Part shown: piece by piece, positions 37,049 through 45,263 of the stretch
How the letters are laid out: every line of letters starts with the position of its first letter
How positions within the stretch are numbered: position 1 is the first letter of the stretch
Assembly (NCBI RefSeq): GCF_003149245.1
Contig: NZ_QGDL01000009.1
Coordinates: forward strand, 124,001 to 188,000
Direction of reading: 5' to 3'
Origin: Faecalicatena orotica
Lineage (GTDB): Bacteria; Bacillota; Clostridia; Lachnospirales; Lachnospiraceae
Length of the DNA stretch: 64,000 nt
The notes under the pieces: model-generated
Database searches by the model: none
What the model saw: the letters and a program-made list of their open reading frames with translations, nothing else
Told to the model about the DNA's origin: nothing
Translations under genes and position numbers: made by a program

Positions 37049-37477
37049 TTATAACCTGCCTTCTTTTTTATTTTTCAGATATTCCTCTACATCAGCAATT
37101 GTGATTGTATTCAGATAGCCGCTGCACATCTCATTTAACTTACTGTATAAAGAGTCCATATAGTCTGACATTCCTGACGCGATCATACATTCGTTGTCCC
37201 TGTCCCCGCTGTGCCACGATGAGTCTGCAAACTGCACGTCCAGAGCCCTGCTGATATCGCCCAGAGTCACTGTTTTGGATTTGTAATAAGCGTAGCCTCC
37301 GTTTGCCCGGCCCTCGTGTGTCTCTGCCAGTCCGGCCTTTTTCAACTTCGCCATAACACGCCGTACCCGCACCGGGTTTGTACAGATATTCTGTGCGAGT
37401 ACTTCACTGGAGATGGTCCCGGTTTTATGGTGGAGAAAAACCATAGCATGTACGGCTACGATAAATTCACTGTTCAT
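37049..37477 (-). CDS. Rrf2-family transcriptional regulator
   Basis: A 142-residue winged-helix regulator: EFIVAVHAMVFLHHKTG, SSEVLAQNICTNPVRVRRVMAKLKKAGL (recognition helix region) and GRANGGYAYYKSKTVTLGDI (wing). It has two C-terminal-half cysteines (C97 and about C117) but not the CX8CX5C set of IscR, so an Fe-S cluster is doubtful. GAGGGG precedes the start. A perfect palindrome 80 bases upstream is its probable autoregulatory operator. Confidence 0.85.
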   Translation of the reverse strand: MNSEFIVAVHAMVFLHHKTGTISSEVLAQNICTNPVRVRRVMAKLKKAGLAETHEGRANGGYAYYKSKTVTLGDISRALDVQFADSSWHSGDRDNECMIASGMSDYMDSLYSKLNEMCSGYLNTITIADVEEYLKNKKEGRL

Positions 37478-37559
37478 GGTGTCCCCTCACTTTCTGTAAT
37501 GTATGCCTGTGATCAGGCTTACTGGATACCTGCAGGAAAATGTTTTTACTGCAACTTTA

Positions 37560-37585
37560 ATTATTACAGTTTATACTGTAATAAT
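37560..37585. promoter_or_regulatory. Palindromic operator, probably for the Rrf2 regulator
   Basis: ATTATTACAGT (37560-37570), TTAT, ACTGTAATAAT (37575-37585): perfect 11-bp arms. The ACAGTAT-like core resembles other Rrf2 sites. Confidence 0.65.
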
Positions 37586-37662
37586 AGCAGTAACAGTTTA
37601 AAATGTCAAGGAGAACACGGACGGTATCTGCGATTTATAAAGGTTTTTAATAGATTTCTTTC

Positions 37663-37719
37663 TTGACAGGCTAGTAATCACTAGCTATACTGTGTATATA
37701 AGCTAGTGGTTACTAGCCT
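37663..37719 (+). promoter_or_regulatory. Promoter with paired TetR-type operators
   Basis: TTGACA (37663-37668), 17-base spacer, TATACT (37686-37691). The spacer is CTAGTAATCACTAG (37671-37684) and a second copy CTAGTGGTTACTAG lies at 37703-37716 over the transcription start. Each copy is itself a palindrome. The TetR gene at the end of this operon is the obvious ligand, giving autoregulation. Confidence 0.8.
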
Positions 37720-37785
37720 GATACTATTTGGTAGAGACAGTGAATAAGATGTATGGCCATCGAATATCACGGAAAGAAGGCGGAT

Positions 37786-38889
37786 ATGCAGTCATTTCAA
37801 TTAGAAGAGTATTTAAGCAGGGGTACGGACCGTATTATAAAAGGGATTCTGAAGGCCTCTTTGAGTAATCCAGGGGAAAGTGCATTTATGATACAGTATT
37901 CGAAAGCAGCGAAGGAGGCCAGAGAACTGCGCAGGGAAGCGGAGGCGCGGGGAGAACATATTCCGCCCTTTTTGATTGCGAGTATTACCAGCCAGTGCAA
38001 CCTGCACTGTAAAGGATGCTATGCAAGGGCGAATGAGTCATGCGGGGAGTTTGAACGGAACGGACAGCTTGACAAAGAGCAGTGGGGAGATATTTTTTCG
38101 CAGGCGGAGGAACTTGGAATCGGATTCATACTGCTCGCGGGCGGTGAACCCCTTGTCAGGCGGGATGTGATTGAGACGGCGGCCCGGCACAAGCGGATAC
38201 TGTTTCCTGTATTTACGAACGGGACGCTTATGGATCAGGATTATGTAAAGCTTTTTTCAGATCATAGGAACCTGATTCCGGTTTTCAGCATGGAAGGGAA
38301 TCAGCAGAGGACGGATGACAGAAGAGGGGCAGGGGTATACCATACATTAATGGGGACGATGGAATGCATGAGGGAAAAGGGGATTCTGTTCGGAACCTCG
38401 ATTACGGTGACGAAGGAAAATCTGGACGAAGTGACTTCGGATGAATTTACATGCCGGCTGGCAGGGGCTGGATGTAAGGCGGTGGTTTATGTGGAGTATG
38501 TGCCGGCGGATCCAATGACACAGGGGCTTGCGCCGGATGAAGAAGACCGTGCCAGAATGGAACAAAGGCTCAGGAAGCTGCGGGAGAAAAAACAGGCGAT
38601 GCTTTATATTTCGTTCCCAGGGGATGAGAAGGCATCCGGCGGATGTCTGGCAGCAGGAAGGGGATTTTTCCATATCAATGCAAATGGAGGTGCGGAGCCC
38701 TGCCCGTTCTCACCGTTTTCCGATACCAGTCTGAAAGAAACCAGACTGCGTGAGGCATTGAAGTCCCGGCTGTTCGTGAAGCTGCGGGATGGAGAATTCC
38801 TGACAGGGGAACACAGTGGGGGATGCGTGTTGTTCGGGCAGGAAAAGGCGGTAAGGGCGCTGGTATCCGAATCAGAGAGGGATGCGTAA
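37786..38889 (+). CDS. Radical SAM protein
   Basis: About 367 residues from ATG 37786, which has AAGAAGG at good spacing; an in-frame ATG at 37753 has no clear ribosome site. After a helical N terminus comes ASITSQCNLHCKGCYAR with the CxxxCxxC [4Fe-4S] motif, then ILLAGGEPLVRRDVIE (SAM-binding GGEP). The C-terminal part keeps only a few Cys (GGCLAAGRG...GAEPCPF...GGCVLF), a shortened SPASM-like region. It could modify a peptide or protein or act in cofactor chemistry; no precursor peptide is visible. Co-transcribed with a TetR regulator that likely controls it. Confidence 0.82.
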   Translation: MQSFQLEEYLSRGTDRIIKGILKASLSNPGESAFMIQYSKAAKEARELRREAEARGEHIPPFLIASITSQCNLHCKGCYARANESCGEFERNGQLDKEQWGDIFSQAEELGIGFILLAGGEPLVRRDVIETAARHKRILFPVFTNGTLMDQDYVKLFSDHRNLIPVFSMEGNQQRTDDRRGAGVYHTLMGTMECMREKGILFGTSITVTKENLDEVTSDEFTCRLAGAGCKAVVYVEYVPADPMTQGLAPDEEDRARMEQRLRKLREKKQAMLYISFPGDEKASGGCLAAGRGFFHINANGGAEPCPFSPFSDTSLKETRLREALKSRLFVKLRDGEFLTGEHSGGCVLFGQEKAVRALVSESERDA

Positions 38890-38904
38890 CAGAGAGGATT
38901 ACAT

Positions 38905-39528
38905 ATGACGACAAAGGAACTGATTATAGAAAAGGCACTGACCCTGTTTGCGGAGAACGGGTATCAGGGGACCAGTGTGAAAAATATTGCGGATGCGGTT
39001 GGGATTAAGGACAGTTCGCTTTATAAACATTTTAAAAGCAAGAAGGAAATCTTTGACACGATCGTACAGGAGATGTCCACCCGCATGGAGCAGATGTCAC
39101 TGGGGTATGGTCTGCCGGATGAGGCCGGGATGGAGTCTGCGGCTGCCTTATACGGAGCGCTGACGCTCGGGGACCTGCTTGACCTGAGTAAGAAGATTTT
39201 CCTGTTTTACCTGAAGGATGAGTTTGCCGCCCGTTTCCGCAGGATGCTGACGATCGAACAGTACCGGGACAGAGAAATCTATGAGGTATACAGGCAGATT
39301 TTCATGGAGGCAGGCATCACATACCAGGCAGCTCTGTTCGAAGAAATGTGCCGGCAGGGGATATTCAGGAGCAGTTCCCCGGAGGTAATGGCACTTCATT
39401 TTTATGCACCGATTTTCTTCCTGCTGAACAAGTATGATCAGGAACCTGAAAAGGAAGAGGAGGCACTGAACGTACTCGAGGCACATGTGAGGGAGTTCGC
39501 ACGGGTTTACCGGCAGAATCAGGATTAG
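38905..39528 (+). CDS. TetR-family regulator of the radical SAM operon
   Basis: A 207-residue TetR protein: KELIIEKALTLFAENGYQGTSVKNIADAVGIKDSSLYKHFKSKKEIFD is the complete DNA-binding domain (residues 3-52, not all quoted as motif). The C-terminal domain is helical. GAGG lies before the start, 15 bases after the radical SAM stop. It is expected to bind the two CTAGT-N4-ACTAG operators at the operon promoter. Confidence 0.87.
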   Translation: MTTKELIIEKALTLFAENGYQGTSVKNIADAVGIKDSSLYKHFKSKKEIFDTIVQEMSTRMEQMSLGYGLPDEAGMESAAALYGALTLGDLLDLSKKIFLFYLKDEFAARFRRMLTIEQYRDREIYEVYRQIFMEAGITYQAALFEEMCRQGIFRSSSPEVMALHFYAPIFFLLNKYDQEPEKEEEALNVLEAHVREFARVYRQNQD

Positions 39529-39857
39529 CCGTTAAAGAAACTCTGTGATTTCCAGAGTACGGTCCATTTCTGGTGCTCTACATAATATAGTAAATGAAAG
39601 ATATATTTGCGGGAGTTTACTACGGCATCGCATTCGTATTCCAGAGTAGGGATGCCGCAGTAATTCTTTTTTTCAAAAGTACGGACATGCAGGTTTGACA
39701 GGGTGCGGATGTGACCATCCGCATCCTGAAATTTTATCATCTTAGGAATGGCCGTCCCTGTGCTTGTATACCAGACCCCGCACGCGACGGGCTCCTGATG
39801 TCCCTTGATTTTACCTGCATCCGGTGAATGGACGTTGATGCCAATGCCCATACCCAT
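39525..39857 (-). CDS. Conserved small protein next to dinB, unknown function
   Basis: A 110-residue beta-rich protein beginning MGMGIGINVHSPDAG with GGAGGTG upstream. It overlaps the TetR stop codon by four bases on the opposite strand. It lies 50 bases downstream of dinB in the same direction, so it is probably in the SOS-controlled transcript. In clostridial genomes a protein of this kind often accompanies Y-family polymerase genes (from memory). No catalytic motif was seen. Confidence 0.65.
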   Translation of the reverse strand: MGMGIGINVHSPDAGKIKGHQEPVACGVWYTSTGTAIPKMIKFQDADGHIRTLSNLHVRTFEKKNYCGIPTLEYECDAVVNSRKYIFHLLYYVEHQKWTVLWKSQSFFNG

Positions 39858-39908
39858 GATGATACACCTCCTTATCTGATCTGTCTTTTTATCTGTATCC
39901 GGCGTAAT

Positions 39909-41174
39909 CTACTCGATCAACAGGCGGGAGTAGTCCACGCTTCGTTTTTCGCGGGAGACTCCTCCTTCCATATGATCGAGGGGCACATCGAGAAACGCGG
40001 CCCGCCTGACGGAATCAATCCCGTATCTTTTCCGGATAGAATCTATCGTCCTGTCTAATTGTTCTAGTTTCGCATAATCTGTCGTATCAAACAGACTCAT
40101 CTGCCTGAGCGTGCCCCCTTCATGAAGCCGGCCGGTATGGATTCCGAGATGCCGGATCGGTGTTTTTTGATCCCAGAGCTGGTCAAAGAGCCGGCAGGCG
40201 CAGCGGTAGAGTTCGGTCGTAATATTCGTCGGACTCTTCAGAATCATCTGATGGCTGGCATAGCTTAAGTCGTAACTCTTGATACCGACCGACATTAATT
40301 CGGCCTGCATGCCATCCTCCCGCAGTCTCGTCCCGACTGTTTCGGCCAGACCGAGGAGCACGAGGCGGGCTGTATTGGCATCCTCTACATCGAAAGCGAT
40401 CGTTGTGGAATTGCCGTATCCTTTCTGGGGTGGCGGCGCAGGCTCCACGGGGGAGCTGTCGAGGCCGTTGGCAAAGGCCCAGATGGTCTTCCCGTGCTTT
40501 TTTAAGTGGAGGGAGAGAAGATCAGGGTCACTTTGTGCAAGCTCGCCGATCGTATGGATTCCGAGACGAAACAGCTTTGCGGTGGTTGCCCTTCCTGCAA
40601 AAAAGAGGTCTGACACAGGCAGGGGCCACATTTTATCTGGGATTTCTTCGGGAAAGAGTGTGTGCACCCTGTCGGGCTTCTGCATTTCACTGGCCATCTT
40701 TGCGAGCAGCTTATTACAGGAAATCCCGATATTGACCGTGAAGCCGAGTTCATTTCTGATGCGGGACTGGATATGCAGTGCCGTATCAAGCGGAGTGCCG
40801 AAGAGACTGACCGTTTCCGTCATGTCCATAAACGCCTCATCGATGCTGTACTGTTCCACAGTGGGTGTGTATTCCTTCAAAATTTTCATAAAGGCGTCGG
40901 AGCATTTCTGATACAGCCCGTAATTGGGCGGCGCCATGTAAAGGGCGGGATATTTCTGCCGGGCCTCCAGAATAGTCTCTCCCGTGCGGATGCCGTATTG
41001 TTTGGCCGGGATGCTTTTCGCAAGGATGATGCCGTGCCTTGCGGCCGCATCTCCGGAAATGGCAGAGGGAATCGTGCGCAGGTCCAGCGTACCACCCAGA
41101 TGGTGGATGCGGTAGGCGGCCTCCCAGGAAAGATAGGCATTGTTTACATCGACGTGATAGATGACTGGCTGCAT
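39909..41174 (-). CDS. dinB: DNA polymerase IV (Y-family)
   Basis: A 421-residue translesion polymerase. YHVDVNNAYLSWEAAYR holds the first metal Asp, YSIDEAFMDMTE the catalytic Asp-Glu pair, and GISCNKLLAKMASEMQKPDRV the finger/palm motif. The little-finger domain follows (GYGNSTTIAFDVEDA). The steric position after DVN is Asn-Ala-Tyr instead of the usual Cys-Phe-Phe/Ala, as in several clostridial homologues. GGGAGGT lies before the start. A LexA box in its promoter makes it part of the SOS response. Confidence 0.93.
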   Translation of the reverse strand: MQPVIYHVDVNNAYLSWEAAYRIHHLGGTLDLRTIPSAISGDAAARHGIILAKSIPAKQYGIRTGETILEARQKYPALYMAPPNYGLYQKCSDAFMKILKEYTPTVEQYSIDEAFMDMTETVSLFGTPLDTALHIQSRIRNELGFTVNIGISCNKLLAKMASEMQKPDRVHTLFPEEIPDKMWPLPVSDLFFAGRATTAKLFRLGIHTIGELAQSDPDLLSLHLKKHGKTIWAFANGLDSSPVEPAPPPQKGYGNSTTIAFDVEDANTARLVLLGLAETVGTRLREDGMQAELMSVGIKSYDLSYASHQMILKSPTNITTELYRCACRLFDQLWDQKTPIRHLGIHTGRLHEGGTLRQMSLFDTTDYAKLEQLDRTIDSIRKRYGIDSVRRAAFLDVPLDHMEGGVSREKRSVDYSRLLIE

Positions 41175-41215
41175 GGCGTTGCACCTCCCTTTTACCGTTT
41201 TTGGGCTTTAAACTG

Positions 41216-41245
41216 ATTATATCAGAACGTATGTTCTATGCACAA
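41216..41245 (-). promoter_or_regulatory. dinB promoter with LexA box
   Basis: Read on the minus strand: TTGTGC (41245-41240), 18 bases, TATAAT (41221-41216). The spacer contains AGAACGTATGTTCT (41224-41237), which fits the Bacillus-type LexA consensus GAACRNRYGTTY. LexA bound there would block the promoter. Confidence 0.85.
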
Positions 41246-41898
41246 GTGGGAAAGTTTTCCTGAAAGGGGATGGAAAACGTTGGTATTCCAGTGGAATAGG
41301 GGGCAATATCATACTGCTGGTAATAGATAACAATCCCATTGTCATCCAGATAATAATTTTCCGGATGGAAGTTTTTCCGAAGCAGGACCGCGTAATCGTC
41401 GAAATAAGAGGACGGGGTCTCTTTTTGGCGTCCGGATATCTGGGATTCGATCTCCTGAAAAATTGCTTGGGTAAAAGAAGGATCGGAGGGAAAAAACTGT
41501 TCCAGTGTAAGTCTGGTACAGGTCTTAAAGTTCCATGTATCGGACAGGCGCGTTGTGGAGCCGTGTGCGCCGCCCAGATACTCGTACCTGTCGGTGTACA
41601 GGCTGACGATGCAGTCCCGGTTACAGGTGGTCTGGTACTCGGACAGGAACTGGTAACTGTTAAAAGGCGGCTGGTTATCAGGGATATATTTTGCATTATC
41701 CGCGGCCTGTGGAAACAGGATTGTGCGGCAGTACTCCTCTGTTTTACGTGCATACTGAGAATAGTACTGATTGATTTTCCTCGCTGCGGCGATATTATAT
41801 GTGGTGTGGAAACAGGGATAGCTGATTTTGTATTGGAAGACGGGGATGCCTCGTGAATACATGGTGCGCTGGCATATGTTTGTGGATATGGTCTGCAT
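41236..41898 (-). CDS. DUF3298/RsiV-like protein
   Basis: A 220-residue protein: beta-strand-rich N-terminal part (PVFQYKISYPCF), NRDCIVSLYTDRYEYLGGAHGSTTRLSDTWNFKTCTRLTLEQFF in the middle, and DDNGIVIYYQQYDIAPYSTGIPTFSIPF at the end. These are the marks of DUF3298 with its DUF4163 partner, the fold of the lysozyme-sensing domain of RsiV. It has no membrane helix or signal peptide and no sigma-factor gene beside it. Function therefore open. Its stop codon overlaps the LexA box of dinB. Confidence 0.75.
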   Translation of the reverse strand: MQTISTNICQRTMYSRGIPVFQYKISYPCFHTTYNIAAARKINQYYSQYARKTEEYCRTILFPQAADNAKYIPDNQPPFNSYQFLSEYQTTCNRDCIVSLYTDRYEYLGGAHGSTTRLSDTWNFKTCTRLTLEQFFPSDPSFTQAIFQEIESQISGRQKETPSSYFDDYAVLLRKNFHPENYYLDDNGIVIYYQQYDIAPYSTGIPTFSIPFQENFPTCA

Positions 41899-41969
41899 GG
41901 CGGCCTCTTTCGATGGTGTTTTTACAGTATATTGCGCGGGCGTGAAGAAATATGCCGGGAAAAACAGTA

Positions 41970-41991
41970 TCTTAAGGTGATCTTTAGGTTG
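41970..41991 (+). promoter_or_regulatory. Tandem 11-bp direct repeat, OmpR-type response-regulator box
   Basis: TCTTAAGGTGA (41970-41980) is followed directly by TCTTTAGGTTG (41981-41991). An 11-bp direct repeat upstream of an ABC operon that ends in an OmpR-type regulator is the usual form of an autoregulatory site. A further ATCTTAAG lies near 42028. Confidence 0.6.
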
Positions 41992-42050
41992 GATTTATTT
42001 TCACTTAAAGTAAATGAACTACAATAAAAGCATCTTAAGAGAAGGAGAGA

Positions 42051-42734
42051 ATGTTTATGAACATGTTATCATGCAGAAATCTGAAAAAAATATACCAGAA
42101 GCAATGTGTTGTGAATGGCTTAAGTTTTGCAGTGCAGGAAGGTGAGGCGTTTGCCCTGCTGGGAAGCAACGGGGCAGGGAAGACGACAACGATTAAAATG
42201 ATTCTGGGACTGATTCCCAAAGACGGGGGAGACGTAGAAAAGCAGGAGAATATCAGAATCGGGTATTCCCCGGAAACACCATACTTCCATCCGTTTCTGA
42301 ATGGCAGGGAGGTGTTGGAATTCTACGGGAGCCTCCAGAATATTCCGAAGAAAGAACTGAAAGAGCAGATTCCGGCACTGCTTGATCGGGCAGGACTGGA
42401 GGACAGCAGGACGAAGGTTAAGAATTATTCCAAAGGAATGCTGCAGCGTCTGGCGCTGGCGCAGGCTTTGCTCGGGGACCCAAAACTTCTGATTCTGGAT
42501 GAACCGTCGGCAGGGCTGGATGCTCTGGGACGCGTGGAAATGATGCAGACGATCAGGAGCCTTAAGGAGGACGGCAAGACGATTATCATCAATTCCCATA
42601 TCCTCGGTGATATCGAGCGGGTCTGCGACAGGGGGATTATTATTAAAAAAGGAAACCTGCTCTATGAGTGGGAAAAAGGGAAAGAAAACAGAAGTCTGGA
42701 AGAAATTTTTGTAGAGAAAATCGGAGGAATGTAG
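42051..42734 (+). CDS. ABC transporter ATP-binding protein (TCS-linked)
   Basis: A 227-residue ATPase: Walker A GSNGAGKTTT (about 43), signature YSKGMLQRLALAQALLG, Walker B LLILDEPSAGLD, switch His in NSHIL. GAAGGAGAG precedes the start. It heads a five-gene unit: ATPase, permease, exported HExxH protein, response regulator and sensor kinase. Similar ABC-TCS modules answer to cell-envelope antimicrobials, but the substrate here is not known. Confidence 0.87.
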   Translation: MFMNMLSCRNLKKIYQKQCVVNGLSFAVQEGEAFALLGSNGAGKTTTIKMILGLIPKDGGDVEKQENIRIGYSPETPYFHPFLNGREVLEFYGSLQNIPKKELKEQIPALLDRAGLEDSRTKVKNYSKGMLQRLALAQALLGDPKLLILDEPSAGLDALGRVEMMQTIRSLKEDGKTIIINSHILGDIERVCDRGIIIKKGNLLYEWEKGKENRSLEEIFVEKIGGM

Positions 42735-42736
42735 AG

Positions 42737-43492
42737 ATGGGAATTATGAAAAATGCTTTGCGGGAACGGATCAGGAGAAAGGATATCTATGTTGTGATTA
42801 TGATTGGAATATTGATCGTCATGATGTGCATGAGCGGCGCGGCCACGCTGTCAATAAACGGGGTATCGGTGACGGAGTTTCAGATGGTCATGCCGCTTGT
42901 TATGAATGTCATTTCCGTGCTCGGCGGCGGAATTGCGATTGCGCTCAGCCTGCGGACGATTCCCAATGAATATGAGCGGAAAACGAGCCACCTTGTCTGG
43001 ATCCGCGGCGTCAGCCAGTGGAAGTACCACGGACAGCTGGCACTGGCGAATATCGTCAGTTCAGTCGGTGCACTGTTTATCCTGTATGCGGGCGTGATGA
43101 TATTTGCGGCAGTGAGAGGGGAGACTGGCGTCTTGGCAAAAGGAGTTCCGGCATTTCTTATTTTTTCGGTGAGTACGGCGGCAGTCAGCCTGTTTACCAG
43201 TGCGGTCAGCCTGGTGCTCCCCTCGATGGCGGCGGGGGTGCTCTGCGCGGCGTTTATGCTGGCAGGGACGATGCACCCGATTCTGGAGACGGTATCCGGG
43301 ATTGTGTCAGGGGTGTCCAGACAGCTTGTCAGGGCTATCTTATTTATTGTACCTGACCTGTATGCGGCAGAATCGCAGGCAGCGAACCTGCTGTCAGGGA
43401 AAACGGTTCAGATACACAGTATACTGGGGGGACTTCTTGTACTGTATGTGTGCGGCCTGCTCTTATTTGTGCTCCGCAGGAAGGAGGCGTAG
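42737..43492 (+). CDS. ABC-2-type permease
   Basis: A 251-residue membrane protein from ATG 42737 (three bases after the ATPase stop; GGAGG just upstream). Six hydrophobic segments are visible (for example DIYVVIMIGILIVMMCMSGA, ISVLGGGIAIALSL, IVSSVGALFILYAGVMIFA). Basic cytoplasmic start RERIRRKD. It should form the channel for the preceding ATPase. Confidence 0.82.
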   Translation: MGIMKNALRERIRRKDIYVVIMIGILIVMMCMSGAATLSINGVSVTEFQMVMPLVMNVISVLGGGIAIALSLRTIPNEYERKTSHLVWIRGVSQWKYHGQLALANIVSSVGALFILYAGVMIFAAVRGETGVLAKGVPAFLIFSVSTAAVSLFTSAVSLVLPSMAAGVLCAAFMLAGTMHPILETVSGIVSGVSRQLVRAILFIVPDLYAAESQAANLLSGKTVQIHSILGGLLVLYVCGLLLFVLRRKEA

Positions 43493-43494
43493 GG

Positions 43495-44526
43495 ATGAAG
43501 AAAACAAAAACTGTGCTGTCAGGAAAACAGCTCCTGTGTAAGGGGGCGGCGGTACTGTCAGGGGCGGCGCTTCTTGCAGGCTGGATTCTGACGGGAAACA
43601 CAGGAATTGCCAGCGAGGATAAGAAAATATATGAAGAAGCTGCGAGTCTGCAGCCGGTTGTGGATGAGATTGGATTTCAGGATTTTAAACTGGAAGATTA
43701 TCCGGTTGCGATGTATGATGGAAAACATGACTATGTATTCTACAATGGGGAAATCGAAAAAAGAGAGCCGGTTCTGGAGACATTTGCCGGGACCGCCTAT
43801 CCGGTGGGGGACCATTTTGAAGTCATCATCCCGACGATGAAGCGGTTTGAAAGCCTGCTGTCTCTTGCAGGCGGTGTGGAAGGGATGGCTTCGGGCAGCG
43901 GATACGGGGAAGAAGAACAGACTGCCACGATCTGGCATGAGGCGTTTCATGCATGGCAGCTTAGCAGCCACCAGATAATGGGGGAACGAATGACGCCCGA
44001 GGATTTCACGGAGGATATGGAGACGGCTTCCGGTCAGGCAGGAGAAACGGAGGAGGATTTCTTTAAAAAGGAAGTGGACCAGAAAAAGGATGTGAAAAAA
44101 GAGCTTGAACAGGAGATGAGGCTTCTTAAGAAGATTGTGACCGGAAGTGCAATGGAAAAAGGAAAGATTGACGAAGTCAGGAATGCTGTATTAGAATATA
44201 GGAAGCTTGAAGACGGACGCAGGGAAAAGATGACGCAGGAAGCGGCTGATGCCGAGCGGCGCTGTGAATTGACCGAAGGGACTGCGTATTATGTAGAAGG
44301 AATTGTTTTGAAGGCAGAAAAAGGCAGTGACAAAGGCGGCCAGACATACAAGGAGCGGTATCTGGAAACACTGGATAAATATGAGGACGGACGCGGAAAG
44401 TATTACCGGATCGGGATGGCAAAGTGTCTGATTCTCGATCAGCTCTCCCCGGACTGGAAGGAAACGATGGATTTTTCCAAGAGTCTGGACGAGATGCTGG
44501 ATGAGGCCGTCAGTGCAGTAAAATAA
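43495..44526 (+). CDS. Membrane-anchored HExxH metallopeptidase-like protein
   Basis: A 343-residue protein from ATG 43495 (AAGGAGG at good distance). It has an N-terminal signal anchor (residues 15-35) without a lipobox at the end. WHEAFH (His148, Glu149, His152) is a zinc-protease HExxH, and CELTEGTAYYVEG (about 257-269) supplies a likely third ligand Glu. Between them is a charged, coiled-coil-like insertion (about 165-250). It is outside the cell, encoded between an ABC permease and a two-component system. It could process a peptide moved by the transporter, or be a sensor. Not assigned to a known peptidase family by eye. Confidence 0.65.
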   Translation: MKKTKTVLSGKQLLCKGAAVLSGAALLAGWILTGNTGIASEDKKIYEEAASLQPVVDEIGFQDFKLEDYPVAMYDGKHDYVFYNGEIEKREPVLETFAGTAYPVGDHFEVIIPTMKRFESLLSLAGGVEGMASGSGYGEEEQTATIWHEAFHAWQLSSHQIMGERMTPEDFTEDMETASGQAGETEEDFFKKEVDQKKDVKKELEQEMRLLKKIVTGSAMEKGKIDEVRNAVLEYRKLEDGRREKMTQEAADAERRCELTEGTAYYVEGIVLKAEKGSDKGGQTYKERYLETLDKYEDGRGKYYRIGMAKCLILDQLSPDWKETMDFSKSLDEMLDEAVSAVK

Positions 44527-44561
44527 GAGGAGAGGGCGGATATGGTCCGGGGGAGGATGCA

Positions 44562-45263
44562 ATGGAATACACGATTTTGGCAGCAGATGATGAGATTGAG
44601 CTTTTAGATGTACTGGAGCTGTATCTGGGCAGGGAGAATATCCGGATCAGAAAGGCGAAGGACGGAATCGAGGCGATGGAGATTTTCCGCACAGGGGGAA
44701 TCCATCTGGCGCTTCTGGATATCATGATGCCCGGGCTTGATGGTTTTTCAGTGCTGCGGAAAATCAGGGAAACGAGCAAAATCCCTGCGATTATGCTGAC
44801 TGCGAAGAGCGAGGACTATGACAAAATACTTGGGCTGGAGCTGGGGGCCGATGATTATGTGACGAAACCTTATAATCCACTGGAAGTGGTGGCAAGGATA
44901 AAGGCGCAGCTTAGGCGGAATTATGATTACCATGAAGATACGGCAAAGAAGCCGGATATTCTTCAGGCGAAGGGGGTAGTTCTGAATGCCGGGGAAGGTG
45001 TTGTGACGCTTGACGGGAAGGCGCTGGAGCTGACATCCACGGAATTTAAAATACTCAGGCTCTTTCTTAGTAATCCCGGAAGGATTTTTACAAGACAGCA
45101 GATCTTCGAACAGGTGTGGGAGGAAGATTATGCTGGTGATGACAACACGGTCATGGTACATATCAGCAATCTGAGGAGTAAACTTGACCAGCCGTCGGGA
45201 CAGGAAACACTGATTAAAACGGTGAAGGGGCTTGGATATAAGATAGAAAGGGAAACAAAATGA
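44562..45263 (+). CDS. OmpR-family response regulator
   Basis: A 233-residue regulator with receiver domain (acidic D9/D10, phospho-acceptor Asp53 in LLDIMMPG, Lys in DDYVTKPY) and winged-helix domain (LTSTEFKILRLF, VWEEDYAGDDNTVMVHISNLRSK). GGGGGAGG lies upstream. It overlaps the kinase start (ATGA). It probably binds the 11-bp direct repeats before the ABC genes. Confidence 0.93.
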   Translation: MEYTILAADDEIELLDVLELYLGRENIRIRKAKDGIEAMEIFRTGGIHLALLDIMMPGLDGFSVLRKIRETSKIPAIMLTAKSEDYDKILGLELGADDYVTKPYNPLEVVARIKAQLRRNYDYHEDTAKKPDILQAKGVVLNAGEGVVTLDGKALELTSTEFKILRLFLSNPGRIFTRQQIFEQVWEEDYAGDDNTVMVHISNLRSKLDQPSGQETLIKTVKGLGYKIERETK

